DNA of 42,401 nucleotides from Candidatus Omnitrophota bacterium (GCA_028712255.1 JAQTQJ010000015.1:1-42401); one strand, 5' to 3'; numbered from the stretch's first letter, positions 27,140-35,652 are shown. Numbers and translations are program-made. Notes: generated by a model not told the origin, from the letters alone.

Positions 27140-27643
27140 TTATTTACTGGGACTATTTAGAATCGCGATAATTTGATTTGTAATATCCATACTTTTGGTT
27201 TGATAAACCAAAACCCGGTCATTAAAAACAAGGGTATATCCTTCTTTTTCGGCATATTTCTTAACTGCGACTTCGATATCCTTAAGAATCTCTTTCATTC
27301 TTTCTTCCTGCTCTTTACGTAAGTCAGCCTGTTTCTGACGGTCAGAATCCTGAAAAGATTTTACCTTTGCCTGAAGATCGGCATTCTTTGCTTCTCTTTG
27401 TTTGTCATTAAGTAAATTTAATTTATCTTGAGCGGCTTTGAGATCGGCGACTTTTTTATCACGTTCATCGGTATAAACTTTTTCTTTATCGGTTAAAGTT
27501 TTATCATAACCTTTGGTTTTATTATATTCGCTAAAAGCGCGGCTTAAATCAATGTAACCGAATTTATCCGCTGCCTGAGCGCTTCCAATCAATAAAACTA
27601 AGCTAAAAACTGCTCCTAACAAAACTACTGTTGCCTTTCTCAT
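27140..27643 (-). CDS. Periplasmic chaperone OmpH/Skp
   Basis: A 167-residue protein with a signal peptide (MRKATVVLLGAVFSLVLLIG, cleavage after AQA near 24). FGYIDLSRAFSEYNKTKGYD and a long coiled-coil middle (about 60-130) follow, typical of Skp/OmpH. It holds unfolded outer-membrane proteins on their way to BamA. It lies just downstream of bamA, as usual for skp, and upstream of lpxD. The trimer-forming ends look normal. Confidence 0.92.
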   Translation of the reverse strand: MRKATVVLLGAVFSLVLLIGSAQAADKFGYIDLSRAFSEYNKTKGYDKTLTDKEKVYTDERDKKVADLKAAQDKLNLLNDKQREAKNADLQAKVKSFQDSDRQKQADLRKEQEERMKEILKDIEVAVKKYAEKEGYTLVFNDRVLVYQTKSMDITNQIIAILNSPSK

Positions 27644-27668
27644 CTTTCCTCCTGTTTTTGAGAATCCA

Positions 27669-27701
27669 GGTGACGATTCTAGAAATCACAGAACCGTCCC
27701 C
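27669..27701. repeat. Degenerate REP-like hairpin, GGGACGGTT family
   Basis: GGTGACGATTCT (27669-27680) and AGAACCGTCCCC (27690-27701) pair with two G-T-type mismatches around a short loop. The right arm carries the GGGGACGGTTCT core in the minus orientation. It lies between bamA and ompH. Confidence 0.5.
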
Positions 27702-27717
27702 ATGTTTTTTAATTTTA

Positions 27718-30126
27718 TTAAAATCCGTGGCTGGCGCTGAAGTGAAACCGTCCGCCGCTCTTCTTAGAACTTTCTCCAGATTCTTTATCCATAGGAATAC
27801 CATAATCCAGCATTATCGGGCCAATCGGGGTTTTAATACGTAAACCCAAACCGATACCAGATTTTAATCCTCCAGAATTAGCTACCCCATTGGCATTCTT
27901 ATTAGAGAAAATATCACCTGCCTTCTCCCAAACATTACCTACATCGTAAAATGCGGCAACCTTTAAAAAACTAAACAAGGGATAAGTATATTCAATATTA
28001 CCAACTGCCATCGATGCGCCACCCAATGGGTCTTTAGATAAAGGGTCAACAGGCCCAACTTTTCTTTCTTCATAACCTCTAATGGTATAAGCGCCGCCGG
28101 CAAAGAACCTTTCATATATAGGTATTTTTTCTGTGCTCCCATAAGGATCTGCCAAACCAAGCCTGCCCCTTATTTCAAGTACCGCCCCACGAGGCATAGG
28201 AAAATAATGTGATGCCCTGGTAAAGAATTTCGTATAGTTTTTATCCCCACTCAGCGCTCCACCGGCAAAATCAAAAGAAGCAGTAAGAAAGTTACCTTTT
28301 CTGGTATCAAAAACATTATCCCTTGAATCATAAGTTAAACTCGGAGAAATAACACTAATATTATTTTTTCCTACCTCAGCCAGTAGATCGTTTGAGGCGT
28401 CGCTTGAAGGATTTTTAATATTTATCTGATCCATGCGATACATAAGATCCCCTCTTAAATATTCTGATATCTCCTTGCCTAAACGTAAATCCCCGCCAGT
28501 AACCGTCTCATCATAACCATATCCTGTATCGGTATCCCGGTCATGCGTGCGCCGGTATAAATCAAAACCAAAAGAAACCGGATAGTCAAACATCCATGGC
28601 TCGGTAAAGCTTAATTCAAAACCATTGCTTAAATTACCGATAGATGCCCGCGCCTTTAAATTTTGGCCTGCACCGGTAAAATAAGGCCAGTTTCTCCAAT
28701 CAAAATTCTTCTGCTCAACTTCTATAAAACCTATAAACTGGTCAACCGTGCTATAACCACCGCCAAAACTAAAACTTCCGGTCTTGGTTTCTTTTACATC
28801 TACCACCAGATTCTTCTTATCCAGATTTTGAGTCTCTTCAGTATCATAACTGACCTCGTCAAAAAATCCTAAATTGGTAAGCCTCTCTTTACTACGCCTA
28901 AGCTTTTCTCCATCGAATCTTTCCCCGGGATGAATTCTCATCTCTCTGCGGATAACCAAATCCTTGGTTTTAATATTGCCACGTATTTTAATTTTATCGA
29001 CATAAACAATTTGGTTTTCGACAATTGTATAAGTTATATCCACTCGTCCGGTGTCTGTATTGACAATTGTGGATTCCTGAACCTGCGCAGAGATATATCC
29101 TCGGTCAAAATATATCCCCTGAATACTGGTAATATCTTTTTTCATTGCTTCCTGACTAAAAACTTTTCCAGAAACACAATCGGTTAAATGGCTTAAGATT
29201 TCTTTTTCGGTAATATCCTTATTGCCTTTTATTATAACCGACCCTACAAGATATTTTTTACCTTCATCAATCTTAATCATAATAAAAAGTAAATACGGTT
29301 TTTTAACATCGGGCTTTACTTCATAACTTACTGCCACATCAGTAAAGCCTTCGCGCTGATAAAAAGACTTAATGCGTGCAATGTCTTCTGTAAGTACCTC
29401 ATCTTTTAAAACTCCGGCATTAAAAAACCATGCGCGTTTAGTTTTTAGCAGTTTTAGGATACGAGCGCTTGAAAAATTTTTATTCCCATCAATTATAATA
29501 TCCTTGATGCGTACCTTCTTACCCTCAACTACAGTAAATAGTATCTTGGCTTTATTCTTCTGGGCATCCACATCAACTTTATAAGTTATATCTGCCTGGC
29601 TATAACCCATTTTTTCATACATCTTTTTTAATATACGCACATCCTCAGCTAAAGAAGGATAATCCAAATATTGTGTTTCCTTGCTCTTTAACTGCTGCTT
29701 TAATTTATCATCCTTCATGGTAATAAGATTAATTCCCGAAAAACTGATATTTTCAATAATCGGCCTTTCCACAACATTGATGATAACCTTTAGGCCATCC
29801 TTATAATCCTGCGTATCGATTTTAATATCGCTAAAAAAACCCAGCAGATAAAGCCTCTTTAAATCATCACTGACGATATTCTCCTGATAAGCACTCCCAA
29901 TGCGCGTCTTCATTTTAGAAATAATAACATTGGTGCTGATAGCTTTATTACCAACAACTTCTATAGCGGTAACATTTTTTGTGGTTATAGCAGCAGAATC
30001 GGTAGCAACGACAGGCGCGGTTGTCTTTGTTTCCGTTTGATTCTGTGGATTTTCTTCGGCAAAAATTATTGAAAACGCAGCTAGAGTAAGGAAAACGATC
30101 AGGAGTACGGAAGTTAGTTTACGCAT
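27718..30126 (-). CDS. bamA: Outer-membrane protein assembly factor BamA
   Basis: An 802-residue protein with a signal peptide of about 23 residues. Five POTRA domains (about 50-425) each begin with a strand such as VTAIEVVGNKAIS, IENISFSGINLI and VRIKDIIIDGNKNF. A 16-strand barrel follows to a C-terminal phenylalanine (SASHGF). The lid-loop motif is IRGYEER near 683, in place of the usual VRGF. It inserts beta-barrel proteins into the outer membrane. It shows that the cell has an outer membrane, in line with the lpx genes that follow. Confidence 0.96.
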   Translation of the reverse strand: MRKLTSVLLIVFLTLAAFSIIFAEENPQNQTETKTTAPVVATDSAAITTKNVTAIEVVGNKAISTNVIISKMKTRIGSAYQENIVSDDLKRLYLLGFFSDIKIDTQDYKDGLKVIINVVERPIIENISFSGINLITMKDDKLKQQLKSKETQYLDYPSLAEDVRILKKMYEKMGYSQADITYKVDVDAQKNKAKILFTVVEGKKVRIKDIIIDGNKNFSSARILKLLKTKRAWFFNAGVLKDEVLTEDIARIKSFYQREGFTDVAVSYEVKPDVKKPYLLFIMIKIDEGKKYLVGSVIIKGNKDITEKEILSHLTDCVSGKVFSQEAMKKDITSIQGIYFDRGYISAQVQESTIVNTDTGRVDITYTIVENQIVYVDKIKIRGNIKTKDLVIRREMRIHPGERFDGEKLRRSKERLTNLGFFDEVSYDTEETQNLDKKNLVVDVKETKTGSFSFGGGYSTVDQFIGFIEVEQKNFDWRNWPYFTGAGQNLKARASIGNLSNGFELSFTEPWMFDYPVSFGFDLYRRTHDRDTDTGYGYDETVTGGDLRLGKEISEYLRGDLMYRMDQINIKNPSSDASNDLLAEVGKNNISVISPSLTYDSRDNVFDTRKGNFLTASFDFAGGALSGDKNYTKFFTRASHYFPMPRGAVLEIRGRLGLADPYGSTEKIPIYERFFAGGAYTIRGYEERKVGPVDPLSKDPLGGASMAVGNIEYTYPLFSFLKVAAFYDVGNVWEKAGDIFSNKNANGVANSGGLKSGIGLGLRIKTPIGPIMLDYGIPMDKESGESSKKSGGRFHFSASHGF

Positions 30127-30182
30127 TTAATTATTATATAGAAATAGGCCTTTTAAATCAAATAGTTATTGTCTAACTTGTG

Positions 30183-30250
30183 GAATAATGGGACCGTTTC
30201 TATTTTCACCGGTTTTTTAAAATTGAAAAATAGAAACGGTCCCATTATTC
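30183..30250. repeat. REP-like hairpin with 24-bp perfect arms
   Basis: Arms 30183-30206 and 30227-30250 are perfect complements over 24 bases, with core GGGACCGTTTCTATTTT and a 20-base loop. The same core forms the hairpin at 31603-31666. It fills the dnaB-bamA gap and ends inside or next to the dnaB stop, so it may act at the message end, although no U-tract follows on the minus strand. Confidence 0.8.
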
Positions 30251-30252
30251 TA

Positions 30253-31593
30253 TTATTCAATTTTGGACAAATTGTCAAACCTGGTAAACTCTTTAATAAA
30301 GGCTAGCTTTAAAGACCCCACCGGGCCGTTACGCTGTTTAGCAATAATTGCCTCTGCTATACCTTGATTTTCAGGAGAAGGAGTATAATATTCCTCTCTT
30401 AAAATTAATACCACTACATCGGCATCCTGCTCGATGGCCCCAGACTCCCTTAAATCCGAAAGTTGCGGACGATGGTCGTTGCGAGATTCAACGGCGCGCG
30501 ATAGCTGGCTGATAGCAATAACCGGAACACTTAATTCCCTGGCTAAAGCTTTCAAAGATCGTGAAATTTCAGAGATCTCCTGCTGACGGCTCTCCATATT
30601 CATACTTGAGCCGCGCATTAACTGCATATAATCCAAGATGATTAACTTTATGCCATGATGTGATTTTAACCGCCGGGCACGGGCACGCAGCTCCATTACA
30701 GAGATAGCCGGAGTATCATCGATATAAATAGGAGCCTCAGAAAGTTTTCCGGCAGCTGCAGTCAGACGAGGCCAATCACTAGTAGCAAGATAACCAGTCC
30801 TAACTTTATGCGCATCAACCCGCGCATGTGAACAAAGCATTCTCTGAACAAGCTGCTCCTTGGACATCTCTAAGCTAAAAACCGCAGTAGGTATCTTCTC
30901 GACTACGCCGGCATACTCGGCAATCCCTAAAGCAAAAGCACTTTTACCCATTGAAGGGCGTCCGGCAACAATAATTAAATCTGACGGCTGCAAGCCCGCG
31001 GTCTTTAGGTCAAAATCTATATAACCTGTAGGTATCCCGGTAACATGCGCTTTATTTTGATAAAGCTTATCAATTGTTTCAATACTATCCTTCACAATTT
31101 CTTTTAGATGTAGATAGGTCCCTTGATTTTTCCGGTCGCTGACCTCAAAAATCAACTTCTCAGCAGTATCCACAATCTCAGCAATATTGCCTTCGCTTTC
31201 ATGGCAAACGGTAATAATCTTAGTTGAATTATTAATTAAGGTCCTTAAGATATATTTTTCGCGGACTATGCTGGTATAGTGATTAATGTTGGCGGCAGTT
31301 GGAACAGCATTGGCTAAAGATGTCAGGTAGCTTGCTCCGCCGATAGCATCAAGCGAATTATCTTTTTTTAAAGCATCCGTAAGAGTAATTAGGTCTACAG
31401 CCTTATTGGCATTGTAAAGATCGCTTATTGCCTGGAAAATCTTCCTATGGGTATCTTTATAAAAACAGGTGGCATCTAATTTTTCAGAGGCAATTGATAC
31501 TGCTTCTTCATCTAAAAGCATAGAGCCTATAACAGCCATTTCAGCTTCCAGATTCTGCGGTGGGAGTTTATCTAAAATTATGTCTTGTGGCAT
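30253..31593 (-). CDS. dnaB: Replicative DNA helicase DnaB
   Basis: A 446-residue hexameric 5'-3' helicase. The N-terminal domain (about 8-110) contains PPQNLEAEMAVIGSML. A linker leads to the RecA-like domain with Walker A GRPSMGKS (211-218), Walker B LIILDYMQLM and the arginine-finger region EYYTP. It unwinds DNA at the fork and is loaded by DnaC/DnaI or an equivalent. It lies downstream of rplI, the arrangement common in many bacteria. No intein is present. Confidence 0.97.
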   Translation of the reverse strand: MPQDIILDKLPPQNLEAEMAVIGSMLLDEEAVSIASEKLDATCFYKDTHRKIFQAISDLYNANKAVDLITLTDALKKDNSLDAIGGASYLTSLANAVPTAANINHYTSIVREKYILRTLINNSTKIITVCHESEGNIAEIVDTAEKLIFEVSDRKNQGTYLHLKEIVKDSIETIDKLYQNKAHVTGIPTGYIDFDLKTAGLQPSDLIIVAGRPSMGKSAFALGIAEYAGVVEKIPTAVFSLEMSKEQLVQRMLCSHARVDAHKVRTGYLATSDWPRLTAAAGKLSEAPIYIDDTPAISVMELRARARRLKSHHGIKLIILDYMQLMRGSSMNMESRQQEISEISRSLKALARELSVPVIAISQLSRAVESRNDHRPQLSDLRESGAIEQDADVVVLILREEYYTPSPENQGIAEAIIAKQRNGPVGSLKLAFIKEFTRFDNLSKIE

Positions 31594-31602
31594 ATTAAAT
31601 GG

Positions 31603-31666
31603 AATAAAGGGACCGTTTCTATTTTTCTAAGAGATAAAGGGGGAAAATAGAAACGGTCCCTTTATT
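31603..31666. repeat. REP-like hairpin with 23-bp perfect arms
   Basis: Arms 31603-31625 and 31644-31666 are perfect complements, with the same core GGGACCGTTTCTATTTT as the copy at 30183-30250 but different loop sequence. The two copies bracket dnaB. It occupies the rplI-dnaB gap. Confidence 0.8.
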
Positions 31667-31673
31667 TTTCATT

Positions 31674-32117
31674 TTACTTTTTCACTACCCATAGTTTGAG
31701 TTTAGCAATTACTTCGGGATGGAGTTTTACCCGAATTTCATAAATTCCTAAAGATTTTATCGGTTCAACCAAATCAATATTGCTTTTATCAATGGAAAAA
31801 CCTTCATTTTTTAATGCCTCGGATATATCCTGCGCGCTGATACTGCCATATAGTTTTTCTTGGCCTTGAGTCAAAGCAGAAATGGTTAAAGAAAGGCTAC
31901 TTAAACGTTTCTCTAATTCTATTGACTCCTCTTTAAGCTTGGCAAATTGTGCGGATTTAATTTGTTTCTGCTGCTCCAATATTTTAAGGCTACCTGAAGT
32001 GGCTTGTTTTGCTAAATTTTGTGGAAAAAGAAAATTTCGGGCAAAACCTTCTTTAACCTTGACTATTGAACCGGCCTTGCCGATATTAGCTACATCCTTA
32101 TTTAAAATTACTTCCAT
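31674..32117 (-). CDS. rplI: 50S ribosomal protein L9
   Basis: A 147-residue protein with the L9 N-terminal domain MEVILNKDVANIGKAGSIVK, then KEGFARNFLFPQNLA, a long central helix and a C-terminal domain with EKLYGSISAQDI. It binds 23S rRNA near the L1 stalk and limits frameshifting. It is 22 bp after rpsR in the rpsF-ssb-rpsR-rplI-dnaB cluster. The length is normal. Confidence 0.96.
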   Translation of the reverse strand: MEVILNKDVANIGKAGSIVKVKEGFARNFLFPQNLAKQATSGSLKILEQQKQIKSAQFAKLKEESIELEKRLSSLSLTISALTQGQEKLYGSISAQDISEALKNEGFSIDKSNIDLVEPIKSLGIYEIRVKLHPEVIAKLKLWVVKK

Positions 32118-32138
32118 TTTTAATTTTAACTGCTAATT

Positions 32139-32417
32139 TTACCTGGTATAAGGAAGTAAGGACAAAAATCTGGCCTTATTAATCAGTTCCCTGATCCTTC
32201 TCTGATGCCTGGCGCAATTACCGGAAAAACGGCTGGAATTAATTTTACCCTTTTCGGTAACAAAAACTTCCAATCTTTTTATGTCTTTATAATCGATACT
32301 GCCCAATTTATCCGCGCAGAACCGGCAAAATCTTTTTCTTACCGGGCCCAAAGCGTCCTTCTTTTTCTTCAATAACTTTTTCTTATCTTTATCAAAACCT
32401 CTTTGTTTAACCTTCAT
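32139..32417 (-). CDS. rpsR: 30S ribosomal protein S18
   Basis: A 92-residue S18 with a lysine-rich N-terminus and the family core RFCRFCADKLGSIDYKDIKR, then VFVTEKGKINSSRFSGNCAR and HQRRIRELINKARFLSLLPY. I chose the ATG at 32417 because GAGG lies about nine bases before it; an ATG three codons upstream has no spacing from GAGG. The start lies 11 bp inside the end of ssb. It pairs with S6 in the 30S platform, consistent with rpsF two genes upstream. Confidence 0.94.
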   Translation of the reverse strand: MKVKQRGFDKDKKKLLKKKKDALGPVRKRFCRFCADKLGSIDYKDIKRLEVFVTEKGKINSSRFSGNCARHQRRIRELINKARFLSLLPYTR

Positions 32418-32853
32418 GTGTTTCATCCTCGCTTTCTGCTAACCATGTTGATTCACTAGTTGACTCCTGCCCTTGCGCCTCTGTATGCATTTGGCTGCCT
32501 TGCTCAGGCGCCTGAGGCTTGCCAGGAGCACCCATAAATTGAACACGCTCTGCTCTGACTTCGATGACTGACCGCTTGGCTCCGGCATTATCCTCCCAAG
32601 TGCGTGACTGCAGCCTGCCCTCGACAAAAACACTGCTTCCTTTATGCAGATACTGATTGCATGTTTCTGCCTGTTTATTCCAAACTACCGCGGTTATAAA
32701 ACAAACCTCTTCTTTTAACTCCTGATCTTTGGTGCGGTATTTACGATTCACTGCTAGGCGCAGATTAGCTACAGCTGTGCCTTGCGGGGTATAACGCAAT
32801 TCAGGATCCTTGGTAAGATTTCCCATCAATAATACTTTGTTATAGCTGGCCAT
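32407..32853 (-). CDS. ssb: Single-stranded DNA-binding protein
   Basis: A 148-residue protein. The OB-fold domain (about 1-105) has NKVLLMGNLTKDPELRYTPQ and the SVFVEGRLQSRTWEDN segment. A glutamine/serine-rich linker follows. The C-terminus ends in ESEDETHEG: acidic, but without the DDDIPF tip that most bacterial SSB proteins use to recruit repair and replication partners. The stop lies within the start of rpsR, so overlap may have removed the tip. It sits between rpsF and rpsR as in many phyla. Confidence 0.95.
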   Translation of the reverse strand: MASYNKVLLMGNLTKDPELRYTPQGTAVANLRLAVNRKYRTKDQELKEEVCFITAVVWNKQAETCNQYLHKGSSVFVEGRLQSRTWEDNAGAKRSVIEVRAERVQFMGAPGKPQAPEQGSQMHTEAQGQESTSESTWLAESEDETHEG

Positions 32854-32873
32854 AATAAATTCTCCTTCGGAAT

Positions 32874-32913
32874 CTTGGGGACGGTTCTCTTTTTTAAGAG
32901 AACCGTCCCCAAG
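32874..32913. repeat. REP-like hairpin, GGGACGGTTCTC family, 18-bp arms
   Basis: CTTGGGGACGGTTCTCTT (32874-32891) and AAGAGAACCGTCCCCAAG (32896-32913) are perfect complements with a four-base loop. It occupies the rpsF-ssb gap and lies close upstream of ssb, so it would form in that message. Confidence 0.8.
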
Positions 32914-32917
32914 CTTT

Positions 32918-33205
32918 TTAATCCATTCGAGTAAACAAAACTCTCAGAATATTTTCATTAAGCTTATAAATATTGCGGATCTCTTTAATTGCTTTGGAAG
33001 GCGCCGTAAAAGCTGCTAAATAATAAATTCCTTCAAGGAATTTATTAATGGGGAAGTAAAATTTACGCTTCTCAGCCCAGACTCCCGATTGAGTGATCTG
33101 GCCGCCATTTTTAACTACTGCCTCATCAATCTGTTTAAATAACGTTTTTTTATCTTCATCAGATAAATCAGGCCTAACAATTACCATCGCTTCGTACTTA
33201 TTCAT
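32918..33205 (-). CDS. rpsF: 30S ribosomal protein S6
   Basis: A 95-residue S6 starting MNKYEAMVIVRPDLSDEDKK, with WAEKRKFYFPINKFLEGIYY and ILRVLFTRMD at the end. The start at 33205 fits the family; 13 upstream codons in frame would lie in the leader hairpin and are rejected. AGGAGT lies about nine bases upstream. It is the first gene of the rpsF-ssb-rpsR-rplI cluster. A leader fold resembling the S6:S18 binding site precedes it. Confidence 0.95.
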   Translation of the reverse strand: MNKYEAMVIVRPDLSDEDKKTLFKQIDEAVVKNGGQITQSGVWAEKRKFYFPINKFLEGIYYLAAFTAPSKAIKEIRNIYKLNENILRVLFTRMD

Positions 33206-33212
33206 CTTTTTT

Positions 33213-33264
33213 ACTCCTTGTCTACCAAGACAACACCCGCGCAAATCTGCTAAGCGCGGGGTGC
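33213..33264 (-). promoter_or_regulatory. Probable S6:S18-binding leader of rpsF
   Basis: On the minus strand CACCCCGCGC (33254-33263) pairs with GCGCGGGTG (33234-33242), leaving one bulged C next to CCG. GGTGTTGT follows, and then a second hairpin, TTGTCT/AGACAA (33218-33233), directly before the Shine-Dalgarno sequence. The known rpsF leader motif in many phyla is a hairpin with a bulged CCG that mimics the S6:S18 site on 16S rRNA. The position and the CCG bulge fit; the assignment is by recall of that motif. The first arm overlaps the end of pth. Confidence 0.55.
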
Positions 33265-33828
33265 TCTTGTATTAAATATACTCATGGTTTCAACTATACC
33301 CTTATCTACCCAACTCATACAACAGCCAAGAGCCTGATCTTTAACTTCTTGGACTATTATCTTTTCATTGCGCAAAAAGCCCGTTAGCACATATTCTGCA
33401 GCATCTACAGAATTCTTTGGCCGGCCGATTCCAATACGCAGGCGGTTAAAATTCTGTGTTCCCAAGTGCTCGATAATCGAAGCTAATCCTCGATGGCCGC
33501 CACTTGAGCCAAGTTGACGGATTTTCATTCTACCTAAATCCAAATCCAAATCATCACAAACCACTAAGAGATCTTCAGGCTTAGCTTTGAATTTCTTAAG
33601 CAGGGATTTAACTGCAACGCCGCTTAGATTCATAAAAGTTTGCGGCATGGCCAATACCAGATCTTGCTTACCTATCTTTGACAGGCCGACTAAAGAAGAA
33701 ACTGAATTATCTCTTTTAAATGCAACTTTTAAAGAACTAACTAGTGATTTCAAAACCGCAAAACCAATATTATGCCGGGAGCCTGCATAAGTCAAACCAG
33801 GATTACCCAGCCCTACAATTAACTTCAC
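33250..33828 (-). CDS. pth: Peptidyl-tRNA hydrolase
   Basis: A 192-residue enzyme that frees tRNA from stalled peptidyl-tRNA. It starts with MKLIVGLGNPGLTYAGSRHN, with active-site N9 and H19, the LAMPQTFMNLSG loop and the catalytic aspartate near 92 in VVCDDLDLDLG. The start codon is GTG at 33828, and its GTGA overlaps the rplY stop by four bases, so translation is coupled. The end lies within the rpsF leader hairpin. Confidence 0.95.
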   Translation of the reverse strand: MKLIVGLGNPGLTYAGSRHNIGFAVLKSLVSSLKVAFKRDNSVSSLVGLSKIGKQDLVLAMPQTFMNLSGVAVKSLLKKFKAKPEDLLVVCDDLDLDLGRMKIRQLGSSGGHRGLASIIEHLGTQNFNRLRIGIGRPKNSVDAAEYVLTGFLRNEKIIVQEVKDQALGCCMSWVDKGIVETMSIFNTRAPRA

Positions 33829-34520
33829 TTCTTCTCTTTCTCTTTAGCCTCAGCTGCTGGCGCGCCTTCACCAGGAACTTCTTTTTTCTCTTTGATTACC
33901 TCAGGCTCCGCTTTAACTTCACCTTCAACTGCTTCAGCCGGCGCCTCTTCTTTCATTGGAGCAATAATATGCAGAACAACCGCTGCCGGATCATGTAAAG
34001 ACTTAACTCCCGAAGGAAAAGCCAAATCTTTAACATGTATGGCTTCACCCATTTTAAGAACAGCAATATCTACTTCTATATTTTTAGGGATACTCGTAGG
34101 CAAACATTCTACTTCAATCTCCCAAAGCAAATGTTCCAAAGATCCACCCTCTTGCTTAACCCCGACAGCTTCGCCGCGGGTTTCAATAGGAATATTGACC
34201 TTAATTGTTTCAGTCAGGGATATCTCATTAAAATCCACATGAATAATATCCTCTTTTACCGGGTCATATTGAATATCTTTAATCAAACAAGGGCGTCCTC
34301 CTGACTTCTTATCATTTCTAATCTTTAAATTAATAATACTTGTCTCTAAATGATATTGATGCACCAATTTTAAAAGCGCACTCCTGGAAATCTGTAAAGA
34401 CAAAGCATCCTTCCCGTGGGAATAAACTATCGCAGGCAAATAACCGCTATCCCTTAAATCTTTTACCTTAGCCCTTCCTTTTTGCTCTCTTAGTTCTGCT
34501 TCCAAAAATATCTCTTCCAT
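33825..34520 (-). CDS. rplY: 50S ribosomal protein L25 (CTC form)
   Basis: A 231-residue long-form L25. The N-terminal 5S-rRNA-binding domain (about 1-95) has LREQKGRAKVKDLRDSGYLP. The C-terminal beta domain (about 96-185) contains VDFNEISLTETIKVNIPIE. A low-complexity tail of A, E, K and P follows (about 190-231). It binds 5S rRNA in the 50S subunit. It lies between prs and pth as in the Bacillus ctc region. Confidence 0.95.
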   Translation of the reverse strand: MEEIFLEAELREQKGRAKVKDLRDSGYLPAIVYSHGKDALSLQISRSALLKLVHQYHLETSIINLKIRNDKKSGGRPCLIKDIQYDPVKEDIIHVDFNEISLTETIKVNIPIETRGEAVGVKQEGGSLEHLLWEIEVECLPTSIPKNIEVDIAVLKMGEAIHVKDLAFPSGVKSLHDPAAVVLHIIAPMKEEAPAEAVEGEVKAEPEVIKEKKEVPGEGAPAAEAKEKEKK

Positions 34521-34540
34521 TTCTTTACCTTTCTTTGATC

Positions 34541-34570
34541 TTTAGTCATTCCCGCGAAAGCGGGAATCCA
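34541..34570. repeat. Dispersed palindrome GTCATTCCCGCGAAAGCGGG, copy 1
   Basis: ATTCCCGC and GCGGGAAT form a hairpin with loop GAAA. Thirty bases from TTTAGTCATTCCC to GGGAATCCA are identical to 41238-41267. Relatives of this palindrome are widespread in bacterial genomes. It lies between prs and rplY. Confidence 0.75.
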
Positions 34571-34574
34571 TTCA

Positions 34575-35513
34575 TTAGTCAAATAAACAGCTAACTGATT
34601 CTTCGTTGTGTATCCTTTTTATTGCTTCAGCCAGGAGTCCGGACACTGAAAGCACATGGATCTTGGCATTTCTCTTCTGGACAGCCAAAGGTATACTATC
34701 GGAAATAAGTAACTTCTCCAGCCCATCACATTGATCAATACGCTCAATTGCCGGGCCTGATAAAATACCATGAGCAATTGCAGCATAAATAGTTTTTGCA
34801 TTAGCTTTTTTCAAAGCGCCAACAGCCTCAATCAAAGAGCTGCCTGTAGCAATCATATCATCAACTATAATTACATTCTTACCCTCTACTTCGCCCATAA
34901 TATGCATTGCTTCAGCCTTCTCAGGTGAAACCCGGCGTTTATCAATTATGGCAAGCCCTGCAGAAACCCTCTTTGCATAGGCCCTGGCCATCTTAATACT
35001 CCCCACATCGGGAGAAACCGCAACCAAATTTTTAATATTCATCTTAGAAAAATAATCTACAAATACCCCCACTGAGAATAGATGGTCTACAGGAATATCA
35101 AAAAACCCCTGAATCTGGCCGGCGTGTAAATCCATAGTCAGGATTCGATTTGTTCCGGCGACAGTTAAAAGATTAGCCACTAATTTAGCAGTAATCGGCA
35201 CGCGCGGCTGGTCCTTCCTATCCTGGCGGGCATAACCAAAATACGGAATCACCGCGGTAATCCTATTAGCGCTTGCCCTACGCATAGCATCAATCATAAT
35301 CAATAATTCCATAAGATTATCATTTGACGGAGGGCAGGTTGGCTGAACGATAAAAACATCTTTACCACGCACATTTTCATTGATCTTTACGCGAATCTCC
35401 CCTTCACTAAATCTACCTACAAAAGCATCTTGTAATTTTACTTTTAGATTTTTACAGATATCATTGGCTAATTCAAGATTCGCGTTACCGCTGAAAATCG
35501 CAAGTTTATCCAT
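34575..35513 (-). CDS. prs: Ribose-phosphate pyrophosphokinase (PRPP synthetase)
   Basis: A 312-residue class I enzyme that makes PRPP from ribose 5-phosphate and ATP. It has GRFSEGEIRVKINENVRGKD near 33, the catalytic region VIPYFGYARQDRK near 88, MDLHAGQIQGFFDIP near 125, and the PRPP loop VIIVDDMIATGSSL near 213. PRPP feeds purine, pyrimidine, NAD and histidine synthesis, the last including hisG at the right end of the window. It follows glmU, as in many Firmicutes. Confidence 0.97.
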   Translation of the reverse strand: MDKLAIFSGNANLELANDICKNLKVKLQDAFVGRFSEGEIRVKINENVRGKDVFIVQPTCPPSNDNLMELLIMIDAMRRASANRITAVIPYFGYARQDRKDQPRVPITAKLVANLLTVAGTNRILTMDLHAGQIQGFFDIPVDHLFSVGVFVDYFSKMNIKNLVAVSPDVGSIKMARAYAKRVSAGLAIIDKRRVSPEKAEAMHIMGEVEGKNVIIVDDMIATGSSLIEAVGALKKANAKTIYAAIAHGILSGPAIERIDQCDGLEKLLISDSIPLAVQKRNAKIHVLSVSGLLAEAIKRIHNEESVSCLFD

Positions 35514-35524
35514 GATTTACCCCT

Positions 35525-35652
35525 TGTCATTCCCGCCCTCGATTAAAACATTCGAGGGGAATAAAGGTGACTGTCACGCTTTTTGTGACTGTCACCTTTT
35601 ATAACCTTTTGTAGATCCCCACTTCCGTGGGGATGACGCGCTTGGCGCGTCA
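35525..35652. repeat. Four consecutive hairpins in the glmU-prs gap
   Basis: The gap holds CCCTCGA/TCGAGGG (about 35536-35557); AAAGGTGACTGTCAC/GTGACTGTCACCTTT with one central mismatch (35563-35577 and 35585-35599); ATCCCCAC/GTGGGGAT (about 35614-35633); and TGACGCGC/GCGCGTCA (about 35633-35652), the last running into the glmU end. It looks like a cluster of REP-like units placed side by side. Confidence 0.7.

Noticed and set aside
30183-31666. Hairpins around dnaB as rho-independent terminators
   Set aside because: They lack a U-tract on the minus strand and belong to dispersed families with very long perfect arms, so a repeat origin fits better. An effect on transcription is not excluded.
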